11,709 bases of DNA, taken from positions 1 through 11,709 of the forward strand of contig DLYJ01000092.1 of assembly GCA_003447785.1 (NCBI GenBank), given 5' to 3'. The notes under the pieces are model-generated. The model ran no database searches. It was not told the DNA's origin and saw only the letters and a list, made by a program, of their open reading frames with translations. Origin of the DNA: Treponema sp. Its GTDB lineage: Bacteria; Spirochaetota; Spirochaetia; Treponematales; Treponemataceae. Shown here in pieces: positions 1 to 7,431 of this stretch; position 1 is the stretch's first letter, and each line of letters starts with the position of its first letter. Made by a program: the position numbers and the translations under genes.

Positions 1-914
1 TTACTGGTGCCGCTCAGATGGATGGTGCTATTCTTGTAATCGCAGCTACTGATGGTGTTATGGCTCAGACAAAAGAACACCTTTTGCTTGCTCGTCAGGT
101 AGGTGTACCAAAGATCATCGTATTCCTCAACAAAGTTGACCAGCTCGACGGCGATGAAGAAATGTTGATGCTCGTAGAAGAAGACGTTAAAGATACAATC
201 CAGAAATACGGCTTCTCTGCTGACACACCAATCATCAAGGGATCTGCTTTCAAAGCTCTCCAGGACGGCGCTTCTGCTGAAGATACAAAATGTATCGAAG
301 AATTGCTCGCTGCAATGGATACATGGTTCGATGATCCAGTTCGCGATGATCAGAAACCATTCTTGATGCCAATCGAAGACATCTTCACAATCTCTGGACG
401 TGGTACTGTAGTAACAGGTCGTATCGAACGCGGTGTAATCAACCTCAACGACCCTGTACAGATCGTAGGTATCCGCCCAACACAGGATACAACAGCTACT
501 GGTATCGAAATGTTCCAGAAGACTTTGGATCAGGGTATCGCTGGTGATAACGTTGGTATCCTCCTCCGTGGTGTTGAAAAGAAAGACGTTGTACGCGGAC
601 AGGTTCTCGCTGCTCCTAACTCAATTCACCCACACACAAAATTCGAAGCTCAGATCTACGTTCTTTCTAAGGAAGAAGGTGGACGCCACAGCCCATTCTT
701 TACAGGTTATCGCCCACAGTTCTACTTCAGAACTACAGATATCACAGGTACTGTAGAACTCGAACCAGGAACAGACATGGTTAAACCAGGCGACAACGTT
801 AAGATTATTGGTGAACTTATTCACCCAATCGCTATGGACGAAGGTCTTAAACTTGCTATCCGTGAAGGCGGTCGTACAATCGCTTCTGGACAGGTTACAA
901 AGATTATCGAATAG
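1..914 (+). CDS. tuf: Elongation factor Tu, 3' part (5' end outside window)
   Basis: EF-Tu is the cytoplasmic GTPase that carries aminoacyl-tRNA to the ribosomal A site. The frame is open from base 3 (Thr-Gly-Ala-Ala-Gln-Met), matching the stretch that follows the DCPGH G3 motif, so roughly the first 92 residues, with the P-loop, lie upstream. Visible are the G4 motif NKVD (bases 129-140), the G5 motif GSAFKAL (about 240-260), domain 2 with [17 protein letters not shown], and domain 3 with [15 protein letters not shown] and a C-terminus ending in TKIIE. No stop or frameshift interrupts it. It sits directly before rpsJ, as is known in spirochaetes, and is probably co-transcribed with the S10 block. 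A second tuf copy elsewhere cannot be excluded. Confidence 0.98.
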   Translation, partial: TGAAQMDGAILVIAATDGVMAQTKEHLLLARQVGVPKIIVFLNKVDQLDGDEEMLMLVEEDVKDTIQKYGFSADTPIIKGSAFKALQDGASAEDTKCIEELLAAMDTWFDDPVRDDQKPFLMPIEDIFTISGRGTVVTGRIERGVINLNDPVQIVGIRPTQDTTATGIEMFQKTLDQGIAGDNVGILLRGVEKKDVVRGQVLAAPNSIHPHTKFEAQIYVLSKEEGGRHSPFFTGYRPQFYFRTTDITGTVELEPGTDMVKPGDNVKIIGELIHPIAMDEGLKLAIREGGRTIASGQVTKIIE

Positions 915-929
915 TTTTAATCGTAAATT

Positions 930-960
930 ACAGGGATGCGGTAAAAAGCCGCATCTCTGT
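930..960 (+). promoter_or_regulatory. Hairpin in the tuf-rpsJ gap
   Basis: Bases 930-941 pair with 949-960 in a 12-bp stem with one G-U pair and a 7-nt loop (taaaaag). The stem ends 4 nt before the GGAG ribosome site of rpsJ (965-968). No T-run follows, so it is not a standard intrinsic terminator. It could be an attenuator, an RNA processing site separating tuf from the ribosomal genes, or an autoregulatory target. The pairing is seen directly; the role is inferred. Confidence 0.6.
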
Positions 961-974
961 TATTGGAGAAAATA

Positions 975-1283
975 ATGGCTAACGGAAAAATTCGTGTCAG
1001 ACTTCGTGCATTTGATGTAGAGCTGATCGATCAGAGCGCAAAAGCCATCGTACAGACAGTACAGAAAGCTGGAGCTAAGGTTTCAGGACCAGTTCCACTT
1101 CCTACAAGAATCAATAAGGTAACAGTTCTTCGTTCACCACACGTTAACAAAAAGTCTCGTGAACAGTTTGAAATGAGAACTCACAAACGTCTTATTGACA
1201 TCCTGAATCCAACAGCAGATGTTATGGATTCATTGATGAAACTTGAATTGCCTGCCGGTGTAGACGTAGAAATTAAACAGTAA
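975..1283 (+). CDS. rpsJ: Small ribosomal subunit protein S10 (uS10)
   Basis: S10 is a 30S head protein, and in E. coli it also pairs with NusB in transcription antitermination. The 102-residue length is normal for the family. Recognisable segments are the N-terminal [18 protein letters not shown], the loop [39 protein letters not shown], and a C-terminus ending [10 protein letters not shown]. The ATG at 975 is chosen over the in-frame TTG at 963 because GGAG at 965-968 lies 6 nt before it and the protein then starts at the usual place. It follows a 60-nt gap with a stable hairpin and opens the S10 block. A 119-nt structured gap separates it from rplC, which is unusually long for this cluster. 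Confidence 0.98.
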   Translation: MANGKIRVRLRAFDVELIDQSAKAIVQTVQKAGAKVSGPVPLPTRINKVTVLRSPHVNKKSREQFEMRTHKRLIDILNPTADVMDSLMKLELPAGVDVEIKQ

Positions 1284-1291
1284 GGATTTTC

Positions 1292-1386
1292 GGTTGCGTT
1301 GCAACTAAAACTTACTGAAAAAACGGTAACGGTCCCTTGGATCAGGGATGGCGGCCGATGAAGAAGAAAACGGGCGTTTTCTTCTA
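1292..1386 (+). promoter_or_regulatory. Structured rpsJ-rplC intergenic region with four hairpins
   Basis: The rpsJ-rplC gap (1284-1402) contains four consecutive stem-loops found by hand. They are: 1293-1297 with 1301-1305 (5 bp); 1312-1317 with 1324-1329 (6 bp with one G-U, loop of six A); 1333-1337 with 1344-1348 (5 bp, 6-nt loop); and 1362-1371 with 1376-1385 (perfect 10 bp, GGGC loop). The last ends 2 nt before the rplC ribosome site AGGAG (1388-1392). No T-run follows any stem, and I see no convincing sigma70-type promoter. A cis-regulatory mRNA site for L3/L4-type autogenous control is plausible. In E. coli the comparable L4 target lies before rpsJ instead, so this assignment is inference. 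Confidence 0.5.
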
Positions 1387-1402
1387 TAGGAGAAATATCA
1401 GA

Positions 1403-2023
1403 ATGAAAGGTCTGATTGCAAAAAAAGTAGGAATGACACAGGTATTCGACGACAACGGCGAGCTGACACCAGTAACCGTGATCCATGTAGAACCGAATAC
1501 AGTTATTGCTACAAAAACAAAGGAAGCTAACGGCTACGATGCTGTTGTTCTTGGCATCGAAGATGTTAAAGAATCAAAAGTTAACAAAGCTTACAAAGGT
1601 CAGTTTCCTGAAAATGTTTCACCGAAACGTCATTTGAAAGAATTTAGAGAATTCGAAAAAGAAGTAAAAGTCGGTGATCAGATTGGTCTTGAGTTGTTTG
1701 AAAAAACATCATACCTTGATGTTACAGCAACTTCAAAAGGTAAGGGATTCCAGGGTGTTATGAAACGCTGGGGCTTCCATGGTGGACGTGCAACTCACGG
1801 TTCAAAATTTCATCGTGAACCAGGTGGAACAGGAAACTGTACTACACCGGGACACAGTGTAAAAAATATTAAGTTGCCTGGCCGCATGGGCTTTGAACGT
1901 GTAACTGTTCAGAACCTCAAAATCGTTAAGATTGATCCTGAACTTAAGGTTATTATGGTACGTGGAGCAGTTCCAGGAGTTAAAGACTGCACACTTATTA
2001 TCAAGTCCGCAGTAAAGAAATAA
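1403..2023 (+). CDS. rplC: Large ribosomal subunit protein L3 (uL3)
   Basis: L3 binds 23S rRNA early in 50S assembly and sends a loop toward the peptidyl transferase centre. The product is 206 residues, the usual size. It begins MKGLIAKKVGMTQVF, the classic L3 start, and carries the central extension with GKGFQGVMKRWGFHGGRATHG followed by GTGNCTTPG and LPGRMG. The ATG at 1403 is preceded by AGGAG at 1388-1392. The frame stays open upstream to a TTG at 1337, but that 22-residue extension has no L3 similarity and covers the hairpin region. At the position of the methylated Gln150 region of E. coli L3 the motif here is NCTTPG, a common alternative. rplD follows after 17 nt. Confidence 0.98.
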   Translation: MKGLIAKKVGMTQVFDDNGELTPVTVIHVEPNTVIATKTKEANGYDAVVLGIEDVKESKVNKAYKGQFPENVSPKRHLKEFREFEKEVKVGDQIGLELFEKTSYLDVTATSKGKGFQGVMKRWGFHGGRATHGSKFHREPGGTGNCTTPGHSVKNIKLPGRMGFERVTVQNLKIVKIDPELKVIMVRGAVPGVKDCTLIIKSAVKK

Positions 2024-2040
2024 TCCGGAGGAAATGAGAA

Positions 2041-2676
2041 ATGGATAAGAAAGTTTTTTCAACCGATGGTAAAGAACTGCGCACTATTACGCTTGATGAT
2101 AGCATTTTCGGACTTCCAGTAAATGAAGATGTTATTTATTATGCCATCAATAACGAATTAGCAAATAAACGTGTTGGAACAGCATGTACAAAGACTCGTT
2201 CTGAAGTACACGGATCTAACGCAAAACCGTACAAACAGAAGGGCACAGGTCATGCTCGTCGTGGTGATAAAAAGTCTCCAATCAATGTTGGCGGCGGTAC
2301 AATTTTTGGACCAAAAACACGCGACTTCAGCTATGCACTTCCTAAAAAGGTAAAACGCCTTGCAATGAAATCAATCCTGAGTCTTCAGGCACAGAGCGAC
2401 AGACTTACTGTTGTTGAAGATTTCACTGTTGAAAGCGGAAAAACAAAAGACTTGGTAAAAATCCTTAACAACTTCGCTAAGGACGAACGCACAGTCATCA
2501 TTCTTAAAGATAACGATGCAAAAATTAAACAGGCTGGACGCAATATCCACAATGTTTACTTCTTGTCATACAACCGCCTTCGTGCACATGACCTCTTCTA
2601 CGGAAGAAAAGTTATCATGCTCGAATCAGCAGCTAAAAATCTTTCAGAATTCTATAAAGAAGAGGAGGCTAAATAA
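2041..2676 (+). CDS. rplD: Large ribosomal subunit protein L4 (uL4)
   Basis: L4 is a 50S assembly protein whose long loop lines the nascent peptide tunnel. In E. coli it is also the autogenous repressor of the S10 operon. The 211-residue product has the conserved tunnel loop GSNAKPYKQKGTGHARRGDKKSP (split here as GSNAKPYKQKG and TGHARRGDKKSP) and GGGTIFGPKTRDFSYALPKKVKRLA, followed by the Rossmann-like C-terminal part with TVVEDF and VYFLSYNRLRAHDL. GGAGG at 2027-2031 lies 9 nt before the ATG. Its stop TAA (2674-2676) shares base A2676 with the rplW start. If the family role is conserved here, L4 is the best candidate regulator of the structured rpsJ-rplC gap upstream; that is inference. Confidence 0.98.
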   Translation: MDKKVFSTDGKELRTITLDDSIFGLPVNEDVIYYAINNELANKRVGTACTKTRSEVHGSNAKPYKQKGTGHARRGDKKSPINVGGGTIFGPKTRDFSYALPKKVKRLAMKSILSLQAQSDRLTVVEDFTVESGKTKDLVKILNNFAKDERTVIILKDNDAKIKQAGRNIHNVYFLSYNRLRAHDLFYGRKVIMLESAAKNLSEFYKEEEAK

Positions 2677-2963
2677 TGACAAGTTTGAATGATGTTCTTA
2701 TTGAGCCAGTACTGTCAGAAAAAGCAACTGCTTTGCGTGATGAAGGAAAATATGTATTCAAAGTACAGCCTTCAGCAAGCAAAACACAGATTAAAGAAGC
2801 AGTATCAAAACTCTTCGGTGTTACAGTTGTTAAAATCACAACTGTAAATGTTCTCGGCAAAGTAAAACGTCTTCGTGGTAAACCAGGAAAGACAGCCGAC
2901 TGGAAAAAAGCAATCGTTAGAGTTGCTCCAGGTGAAACAATTAAGGTATTCGAAGGCGTATAA
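2676..2963 (+). CDS. rplW: Large ribosomal subunit protein L23 (uL23)
   Basis: L23 sits at the polypeptide exit tunnel rim and is the docking site for trigger factor and the signal recognition particle in bacteria. The product is 95 residues, a normal short bacterial form. It shows VLIEPVLSEKATALRDEGKYVFKVQPSASKTQIKEAV, given here in abridged motifs: IEPVLSEKA, YVFKV, KTQIKEAV, and FGVTVVKITTVNVLGKVKR. The start ATG overlaps the rplD stop by one base (TAATG), and its ribosome site GAGGAGG (2662-2668) lies inside the end of rplD, so translation is probably coupled. A 7-bp hairpin encloses its stop codon. Confidence 0.97.
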   Translation: MTSLNDVLIEPVLSEKATALRDEGKYVFKVQPSASKTQIKEAVSKLFGVTVVKITTVNVLGKVKRLRGKPGKTADWKKAIVRVAPGETIKVFEGV

Positions 2964-2970
2964 GCCTTCG
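2951..2970 (+). promoter_or_regulatory. Hairpin with the rplW stop codon in its loop
   Basis: Bases 2951-2957 (CGAAGGC) pair perfectly with 2964-2970 (GCCTTCG), leaving a 6-nt loop that contains the rplW TAA stop (2961-2963). No T-run follows, so it does not look like a terminator. The rplB ribosome site AAGGGGA is at 2977-2983, just downstream. The stem may affect ribosome transit, mRNA processing or reinitiation at rplB, or be incidental. Confidence 0.4.
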
Positions 2971-2988
2971 TAAATTAAGGGGAACCAG

Positions 2989-3813
2989 ATGGCTCTTAAA
3001 GTTTTTAAACCATATACAGCAGGTACACGTACCCGTATTGATTTGGTAAGAGAAGAACTGACAACCGATAAACCCGAAAAAAGTCTGGTATCAGGTCTTA
3101 AATCAAACGGTGGACGCGGTGCTGGTGGACGTATTTCTGTACGTCATCAGGGCGGCGGACACAAAAGAAAGTATCGCGTAATTGATTTCAAACGCAACAA
3201 GCACGGTATTCCTGGAACTGTTCGTACAATCGAATATGATCCAAACCGCAGTGCTAACATCGCTTTGATCTATTATGCAGACGGCGAAAAACGCTATATT
3301 ATCGCTCCAAAAGGTCTTGTAGTTGGACAGAAAATCATGTCTGGCGAAAACGCAGCTCCAACTGTTGGAAATGCACTTCCTCTTGAAGCTATTCCTGTAG
3401 GATTTACAGTTCATAACATCGAACTTACACTCGGCCGCGGCGGACAGCTTGCCCGTTCTGCTGGTGCATCTGCTCTCGTAGCAGCTAAAGATGGTGAATA
3501 TGTAATCATTCGTCTTCCTTCAAGTGAAACACGCCGTGTTCTTGGTAAATGCTATGCAACAATCGGTGTAGTTGGAAACGAAGATCGTATGAACACTCAG
3601 CTTGGTAAAGCCGGACGCAGTCGCTGGCTTGGTATCAGACCTACCGTTCGCGGTATGGCTATGAACCCAGTTGATCATCCACTTGGTGGTGGTGAAGGTG
3701 CTGGTAAAGGACGTAACCCAGTTACTCCTTGGGGTCAGCCTTGTAGAGGTTATAAGACTCGCAATAAGAGAAAGCCTTCTAACCGTTTCATTGTTTCACG
3801 CCGTAAGAAGTAG
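2989..3813 (+). CDS. rplB: Large ribosomal subunit protein L2 (uL2)
   Basis: L2 is a core 50S protein needed for subunit association and peptidyl transferase activity. The 274-residue product is full length. Motifs in order are [20 protein letters not shown] near residues 41-60, the RNA-binding OB-fold, the SH3-like part with [14 protein letters not shown] near 149-161, and the signature [20 protein letters not shown] near 225-243. His230 in the last motif corresponds to the conserved histidine near the catalytic centre (E. coli His229). A basic tail ends in RRKK. AAGGGGA at 2977-2983 supports the ATG. It is 25 nt after rplW and 15 nt before rpsS. Confidence 0.99.
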   Translation: MALKVFKPYTAGTRTRIDLVREELTTDKPEKSLVSGLKSNGGRGAGGRISVRHQGGGHKRKYRVIDFKRNKHGIPGTVRTIEYDPNRSANIALIYYADGEKRYIIAPKGLVVGQKIMSGENAAPTVGNALPLEAIPVGFTVHNIELTLGRGGQLARSAGASALVAAKDGEYVIIRLPSSETRRVLGKCYATIGVVGNEDRMNTQLGKAGRSRWLGIRPTVRGMAMNPVDHPLGGGEGAGKGRNPVTPWGQPCRGYKTRNKRKPSNRFIVSRRKK

Positions 3814-3828
3814 TAGGAGTAGTTAACA

Positions 3829-4110
3829 ATGTCAAGATCAGTTAAGAAAGGACCTTTTATTGAAAAGAGTCTTTACAAGAAAGTAATTGAAATGAATAAA
3901 GAGTCAGACAAGAAAATGATCAAAACATATTCTCGCTGCTCTACAATCATTCCAGAAATGGTTGGAAACACTATCAGTGTTTACAATGGTAAGTCATGGA
4001 TTCCTGTATACGTTACTGAAAATCTCGTTGGCCACAAGCTCGGCGAATTTGCTCCAACTCGTACGTTCAAGGGACATGGCGGCACAGACAAAGGCGCTGG
4101 TGCTAAGTAA
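3829..4110 (+). CDS. rpsS: Small ribosomal subunit protein S19 (uS19)
   Basis: S19 lies in the 30S head, contacts S13 and takes part in bridges to the 50S subunit. The 93-residue product starts [19 protein letters not shown] and contains [39 protein letters not shown] given as [15 protein letters not shown] and [14 protein letters not shown], all typical of the family. The ribosome site AGGAG (3815-3819) lies 9 nt before the ATG, just after the rplB stop. The gene order rplB-rpsS-rplV-rpsC matches the standard S10 operon. Nothing unusual is seen. Confidence 0.98.
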   Translation: MSRSVKKGPFIEKSLYKKVIEMNKESDKKMIKTYSRCSTIIPEMVGNTISVYNGKSWIPVYVTENLVGHKLGEFAPTRTFKGHGGTDKGAGAK

Positions 4111-4121
4111 AGGTGGATACG

Positions 4122-4478
4122 ATGGCAGAAAATAAAGGTTATGTAGCCACTACAAAATTCCTGATTGCATCTCCTACAAAGGTTCGCCCTGTAGCTCATG
4201 TAATCAATCAGAAGTCTTGCTCTGAGGCTATGGCAATTCTTGATAACATGCCACAGAAGGGTGCAGAGTTGATTAAAGGAACTCTTAAATCAGCTGTTGC
4301 AAACGCTTTGTATGCTAACAAGAAACTTGATGAAGATTCGCTTTATGTTAAGGAAATTCGCATTGACGAAGGTCCGAGACTTAAGAGAGTATGGTTCCGC
4401 GCTCGCGGCCGTGCAGATCAGCTCTTAAAGCGTATGTGTCATATCACCGTCATTGTTGACGAGAAGGCGGGGGAATAA
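4122..4478 (+). CDS. rplV: Large ribosomal subunit protein L22 (uL22)
   Basis: L22 contributes a beta-hairpin to the constriction of the peptide exit tunnel, near where macrolides bind. The 118-residue product includes [20 protein letters not shown], then [17 protein letters not shown], and the tunnel hairpin around [21 protein letters not shown] before the terminal strand HITVIVDEK. The ATG at 4122 is preferred over an in-frame GTG at 4113, because the GGTGG at 4112-4116 that would serve as the ribosome site overlaps that GTG. The rpsC GTG start comes 1 nt after this stop, with the rpsC ribosome site inside the rplV 3' end, so coupling is likely. Confidence 0.97.
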   Translation: MAENKGYVATTKFLIASPTKVRPVAHVINQKSCSEAMAILDNMPQKGAELIKGTLKSAVANALYANKKLDEDSLYVKEIRIDEGPRLKRVWFRARGRADQLLKRMCHITVIVDEKAGE

Positions 4479-4479
4479 A

Positions 4480-5226
4480 GTGGGTCAGAAAGTAAATCCT
4501 ATCGGTTTGCGTCTTGGAATTAACAAGACTTGGCAGTCTCGCTGGTATGCAGGTCCTCGTGACTATGCAGACCTGGTTCTTGAAGATATTAAAATCCGCA
4601 AGATGGTAACAGCTTTACCAGAATGCCAGAATGCAGATATTGCAGAAATCGAAATTATTCGTCACCCTCAGCGTGTTACAATTGTAATTCACACAGCACG
4701 CCCAGGTGTTATTATTGGACAGAAAGGTGCAAATATCGAAAAGATAAGCGCAGAAATCCAGGCACAGTTGACTAAGAAAGTTCAGATTAAGATCAAGGAA
4801 GTTAAACGTGCCGACATCAATGCGTCACTTATTGCACAGAATGTTGGACGCCAGCTTGCAGGACGCGGTTCATTCCGCAAGGCCCTCAAACAGGCTTCAT
4901 CAAACGCTATGAAAGGCGGAGCACAGGGAATCAAGATTCGTTTGTCAGGACGTCTCGGTGGTGCCGATATGAGTCGCTCAGAAGAGCATAAGGAAGGACG
5001 TGTTCCTCTCCACACTCTCCGTGCAGACATCGATTACGGTACATTCGAAGCTCATACAACATACGGAAAAATCGGTATTAAAGTATGGGTATACAACGGA
5101 ATGAACTACGGTCATGAAAAGAATGAAGATGCCGGACAGCTTGTTCGCAGACCAAGACAGAATCGTGGTCAGGCTGACGGTTCAAAAGCTAAACGCCCTG
5201 CTCGCGCAGATTCTTCAAAGGAGTAA
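4480..5226 (+). CDS. rpsC: Small ribosomal subunit protein S3 (uS3)
   Basis: S3 lies at the mRNA entry tunnel of the 30S head and contributes to the ribosomal helicase activity. The 248-residue product begins [19 protein letters not shown] after the initiator. Its KH-type RNA-binding domain shows the GxxG loop as GQKG at residues 80-83 (within [16 protein letters not shown]). The C-terminal domain has [15 protein letters not shown] and the [10 protein letters not shown] segment. A lysine- and arginine-rich tail of about 30 residues follows. The start is GTG at 4480, since the open frame upstream has no S3 sequence. The ribosome site GGCGGGGG (4466-4473) lies inside rplV. Confidence 0.98.
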   Translation: MGQKVNPIGLRLGINKTWQSRWYAGPRDYADLVLEDIKIRKMVTALPECQNADIAEIEIIRHPQRVTIVIHTARPGVIIGQKGANIEKISAEIQAQLTKKVQIKIKEVKRADINASLIAQNVGRQLAGRGSFRKALKQASSNAMKGGAQGIKIRLSGRLGGADMSRSEEHKEGRVPLHTLRADIDYGTFEAHTTYGKIGIKVWVYNGMNYGHEKNEDAGQLVRRPRQNRGQADGSKAKRPARADSSKE

Positions 5227-5231
5227 CGTAA

Positions 5232-5648
5232 ATGCTTAGTCCTAAAAGAGTTATTCACCGTAAGGTACAGCGCGGTACAGTTAAAGGAAACGCTACACGT
5301 GCAAACCATATCGATTTTGGTCAGATTGCTCTCGTAGCACTTGAACCAGTTTGGCTTCAGGCTCGCCATATCGAAGCAGCTCGTGTTGCTATTAACCGTA
5401 AACTTGAACGTAAAGGTAAAGTTTGGTTGCGTGTATTCCCAGATAAACCTATTACTAAAAAACCATCGGAAGTCCGCATGGGTAAGGGTAAAGGTTCTCC
5501 AGAATTCTGGGCCGCAAATATTAAACCGGGTGTAATCCTGTTTGAAGTTGGTGAAATTGATATTAAGCTTGCAGAAGAAGCTCTTACGCTTGCAGCTGCA
5601 AAGCTCCCAATCAGAACAAAAATTGCATTCAAACCAACAATTGACTAA
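5232..5648 (+). CDS. rplP: Large ribosomal subunit protein L16 (uL16)
   Basis: L16 organises the A-site tRNA region of the 50S subunit and is added late in assembly. The 138-residue product starts MLSPKRVIHRKVQRG and carries the signature RMGKGKGSPEFWAA. Arg82 there aligns with the arginine (Arg81) hydroxylated in E. coli. Other family segments are GQIALVALEPVWLQARHIEA and KLPIRTKI near the C-terminus. The ribosome site AAGGAG (5218-5223) overlaps the rpsC 3' end, and the gap from the rpsC stop is 5 nt. rpmC follows after 10 nt, the standard order rpsC-rplP-rpmC-rpsQ. Confidence 0.98.
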   Translation: MLSPKRVIHRKVQRGTVKGNATRANHIDFGQIALVALEPVWLQARHIEAARVAINRKLERKGKVWLRVFPDKPITKKPSEVRMGKGKGSPEFWAANIKPGVILFEVGEIDIKLAEEALTLAAAKLPIRTKIAFKPTID

Positions 5649-5658
5649 GGAGTAAGAT

Positions 5659-5871
5659 ATGGCTAATTCAAAGAAAAAGAATGTAAAAGAAATGTCTTAC
5701 GCTGAGTTGGTAGCTGAACGCAATGACATGAAACAAAAATACATGGACCTCCGTTTCCAGATGGTAATGGGCCATGTAGATAACCCGATGCAGAAGCGTA
5801 CAATGCGCCGCGAAATTGCGACACTCAATACGCTCATCCGTGCAAAAGAAATTGCCGGACAGACTAAGTAG
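5659..5871 (+). CDS. rpmC: Large ribosomal subunit protein L29 (uL29)
   Basis: L29 is a small helical protein next to L23 at the exit tunnel. The 70-residue product has the two-helix pattern of the family, with MSYAELVAERNDMKQKYMDL and RFQMVMGHVDNPMQ followed by RTMRREIATLNTLIRAKE. A short lysine-rich stretch (KKKNVKE) precedes the first helix. AAGGAG at 5647-5652 overlaps the rplP stop and lies 6 nt before the ATG. The position between rplP and rpsQ fits the S10 operon order and supports the call despite the short length. Confidence 0.97.
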   Translation: MANSKKKNVKEMSYAELVAERNDMKQKYMDLRFQMVMGHVDNPMQKRTMRREIATLNTLIRAKEIAGQTK

Positions 5872-5881
5872 GAGCTGACCC

Positions 5882-6157
5882 GTGGCAGAACAGGAAGTTC
5901 AGACTAAAAAGGGAGCTAAACGCTCATTTGTTGGTATCGTAACAAGCGACAAAATGGACAAAACCATCGTTGTTTCAATCAACACAAAGCGTATGGATCC
6001 ACTTTATAAGAAATATGTTACACGTACTAAGAAGTGTAAGGCACATGATGAAAAGAACGATGCACACATTGGTGACACAGTTCGCATCATTGAATGCAGT
6101 CCAATCAGCAAAGATAAATGCTGGAGACTTGCAGAAGTAATTGAAAGAGCACGTTAG
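5882..6157 (+). CDS. rpsQ: Small ribosomal subunit protein S17 (uS17)
   Basis: S17 is a primary 16S rRNA-binding protein with an OB fold. The 91-residue product has a basic N-terminal extension of about 14 residues, then [37 protein letters not shown], and [20 protein letters not shown] with the conserved SRPxSKxKxW-like segment present as SPISKDKCW. The start is GTG at 5882, preceded 7 nt earlier by GGAG (5871-5874) that overlaps the rpmC stop TAG. It is the last gene of the S10 block; only 17 nt separate it from rplN, so the S10 and spc blocks are one unit here. Confidence 0.97.
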   Translation: MAEQEVQTKKGAKRSFVGIVTSDKMDKTIVVSINTKRMDPLYKKYVTRTKKCKAHDEKNDAHIGDTVRIIECSPISKDKCWRLAEVIERAR

Positions 6158-6174
6158 GCTTAAGGAGTTAGAAA

Positions 6175-6543
6175 ATGCTGCAGATGCAATCAAAATTGAA
6201 TGTTGCTGATAACTCTGGTGCCAAAGTTGTTCAGGTAATCAAGGTTCTCGGTGGCTCACATCGCCGTTATGCCGGAATCGGTGACATTGTTGTTGTAGCT
6301 GTTAAGGAAGCCATTCCTACATCTACAATTAAAGAAGGTTCAGTAGAAAAGGCTGTAATCGTTCGTGTATCGAAAGAATACCGCCGTCCTGATGGAACTT
6401 ATATCCGTTTCGATGACAACGCCTGCGTTATCGTTGATGCTGATAAAAACCCAAAAGGAAAACGTATTTTCGGACCTGTAGCACGCGAGCTTCGTGATAT
6501 GGACTTTATGAAGATTGTATCACTCGCTCCAGAGGTTCTGTAA
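6175..6543 (+). CDS. rplN: Large ribosomal subunit protein L14 (uL14)
   Basis: L14 binds 23S rRNA at the subunit interface and forms bridges to 16S rRNA. The 122-residue product is the standard length. It contains [33 protein letters not shown], the [22 protein letters not shown] region (here split as [13 protein letters not shown] and [12 protein letters not shown]), and [20 protein letters not shown] at 6162-6167 supports the ATG. It begins the spc block, and no promoter-like sequence or terminator is visible between it and rpsQ. Confidence 0.98.
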   Translation: MLQMQSKLNVADNSGAKVVQVIKVLGGSHRRYAGIGDIVVVAVKEAIPTSTIKEGSVEKAVIVRVSKEYRRPDGTYIRFDDNACVIVDADKNPKGKRIFGPVARELRDMDFMKIVSLAPEVL

Positions 6544-6555
6544 GGAGTATTGAAT

Positions 6556-6870
6556 ATGGAAAAGAAATTTAAAATCCGTAAAGACGATACTGTACAGGTA
6601 ATCGCTGGAAAAGACAAAGGTAAGCGTGGATCTGTTGTACGCGTGATCGCTAAAAAGGATGCAGTTATTGTATCTGGCGTAAACATGGTTAAAAAGGCCA
6701 TGAGAAAGCGCTCACAGCAGGATCAGGGCGGAATCGTTGAGATTGAAGCTCCGCTGAACATTTCGAATATCGCGATCGTATGTAAAAAATGCGGTCCGAC
6801 AAAAATTGGCTATAAAATTAGCGGCGACAAGAAAACTCGCGTTTGCCGCAAGTGTGGAGAAGCACTGTAA
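6556..6870 (+). CDS. rplX: Large ribosomal subunit protein L24 (uL24), zinc-ribbon form
   Basis: L24 starts 50S assembly by binding the 5' domain of 23S rRNA. The 104-residue product has the KOW motif near the N-terminus, [20 protein letters not shown] at residues 10-29, and [11 protein letters not shown]. The C-terminal third carries two CxxC pairs, Cys76/Cys79 and Cys97/Cys100, flanking [16 protein letters not shown]. This looks like a zinc ribbon, a form known in many bacterial L24 proteins. ATG at 6556 is chosen over the in-frame TTG at 6550 because AAGGAG (6542-6547) is correctly spaced from it. The stop overlaps the rplE start by one base. Confidence 0.97.
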   Translation: MEKKFKIRKDDTVQVIAGKDKGKRGSVVRVIAKKDAVIVSGVNMVKKAMRKRSQQDQGGIVEIEAPLNISNIAIVCKKCGPTKIGYKISGDKKTRVCRKCGEAL

Positions 6871-7421
6871 TGGATAAGTACGTACCACGGCTTAAGAAAG
6901 TCTATAAGGACACTATCGCTCCTGAGCTCTTCAAAGAACTCGGTTACACATCCGTAATGCAGATTCCTGCTATCAAAAAAGTAGTAGTAAGCATGGGTGT
7001 TGGCGAAGCTCTCACTAACAAGAAACTCCTTGACGCCGCAGTAACTGATTTGACTCAGATTACTGGACAGCACGCTGTTAAGACTAAGGCTAAGAAGAGT
7101 ATTGCTAACTTTAAACTTCGTGAGGGCAATGAAGTTGGTGTAATGGTTACATTGCGCGGAACAATTATGTATGAATTTTTGGACCGCCTTATCAATGTAG
7201 CATTACCTCGTGTTAAGGATTTCCGCGGAATCAAGGCAACTGGTTTTGACGGACACGGAAATTTCTCTCTTGGTATTACAGAACAGATTATCTTCCCAGA
7301 AATCGACTTCGACAAAATCGTAAAGATTGCTGGTATGAACATCTCGATTGTAACAAGCGCTCGCACAGATGCTGAAGGTCGTGCATTGCTTACCAAGTTC
7401 GGAATGCCTTTCAGAAAGTAG
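6870..7421 (+). CDS. rplE: Large ribosomal subunit protein L5 (uL5)
   Basis: L5 binds 5S rRNA and contacts P-site tRNA in the central protuberance. The 183-residue product is close to the usual 179. Signatures are [11 protein letters not shown] near the start, [21 protein letters not shown] (as [18 protein letters not shown]), [30 protein letters not shown], and the C-terminal FGMPFRK. The ATG at 6870 shares its A with the rplX stop (TAATG), with GGAG at 6856-6859 inside rplX, so translation is probably coupled. The frame is open 27 nt further upstream, but no ribosome site or L5 sequence supports a longer protein. Confidence 0.98.
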   Translation: MDKYVPRLKKVYKDTIAPELFKELGYTSVMQIPAIKKVVVSMGVGEALTNKKLLDAAVTDLTQITGQHAVKTKAKKSIANFKLREGNEVGVMVTLRGTIMYEFLDRLINVALPRVKDFRGIKATGFDGHGNFSLGITEQIIFPEIDFDKIVKIAGMNISIVTSARTDAEGRALLTKFGMPFRK

Positions 7422-7431
7422 GTGAGGAATC

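Noticed and set aside
1293..1330. Internal promoter in the rpsJ-rplC gap using TTGCGT or TTGCAA as -35
   Set aside because: No acceptable -10 hexamer lies 16-18 bp downstream of either candidate.
1337..1402. In-frame upstream extension of rplC from a TTG at 1337
   Set aside because: The 22 extra residues do not resemble L3, the region is filled with hairpins, and AGGAG at 1388-1392 points to the ATG at 1403.
2034..2048. Four-codon mini-ORF (ATG AGA AAT GGA TAA) overlapping the rplD start
   Set aside because: Its ATG is only 2 nt from the GGAGG site, too close for initiation, while the rplD ATG at 2041 is well spaced.
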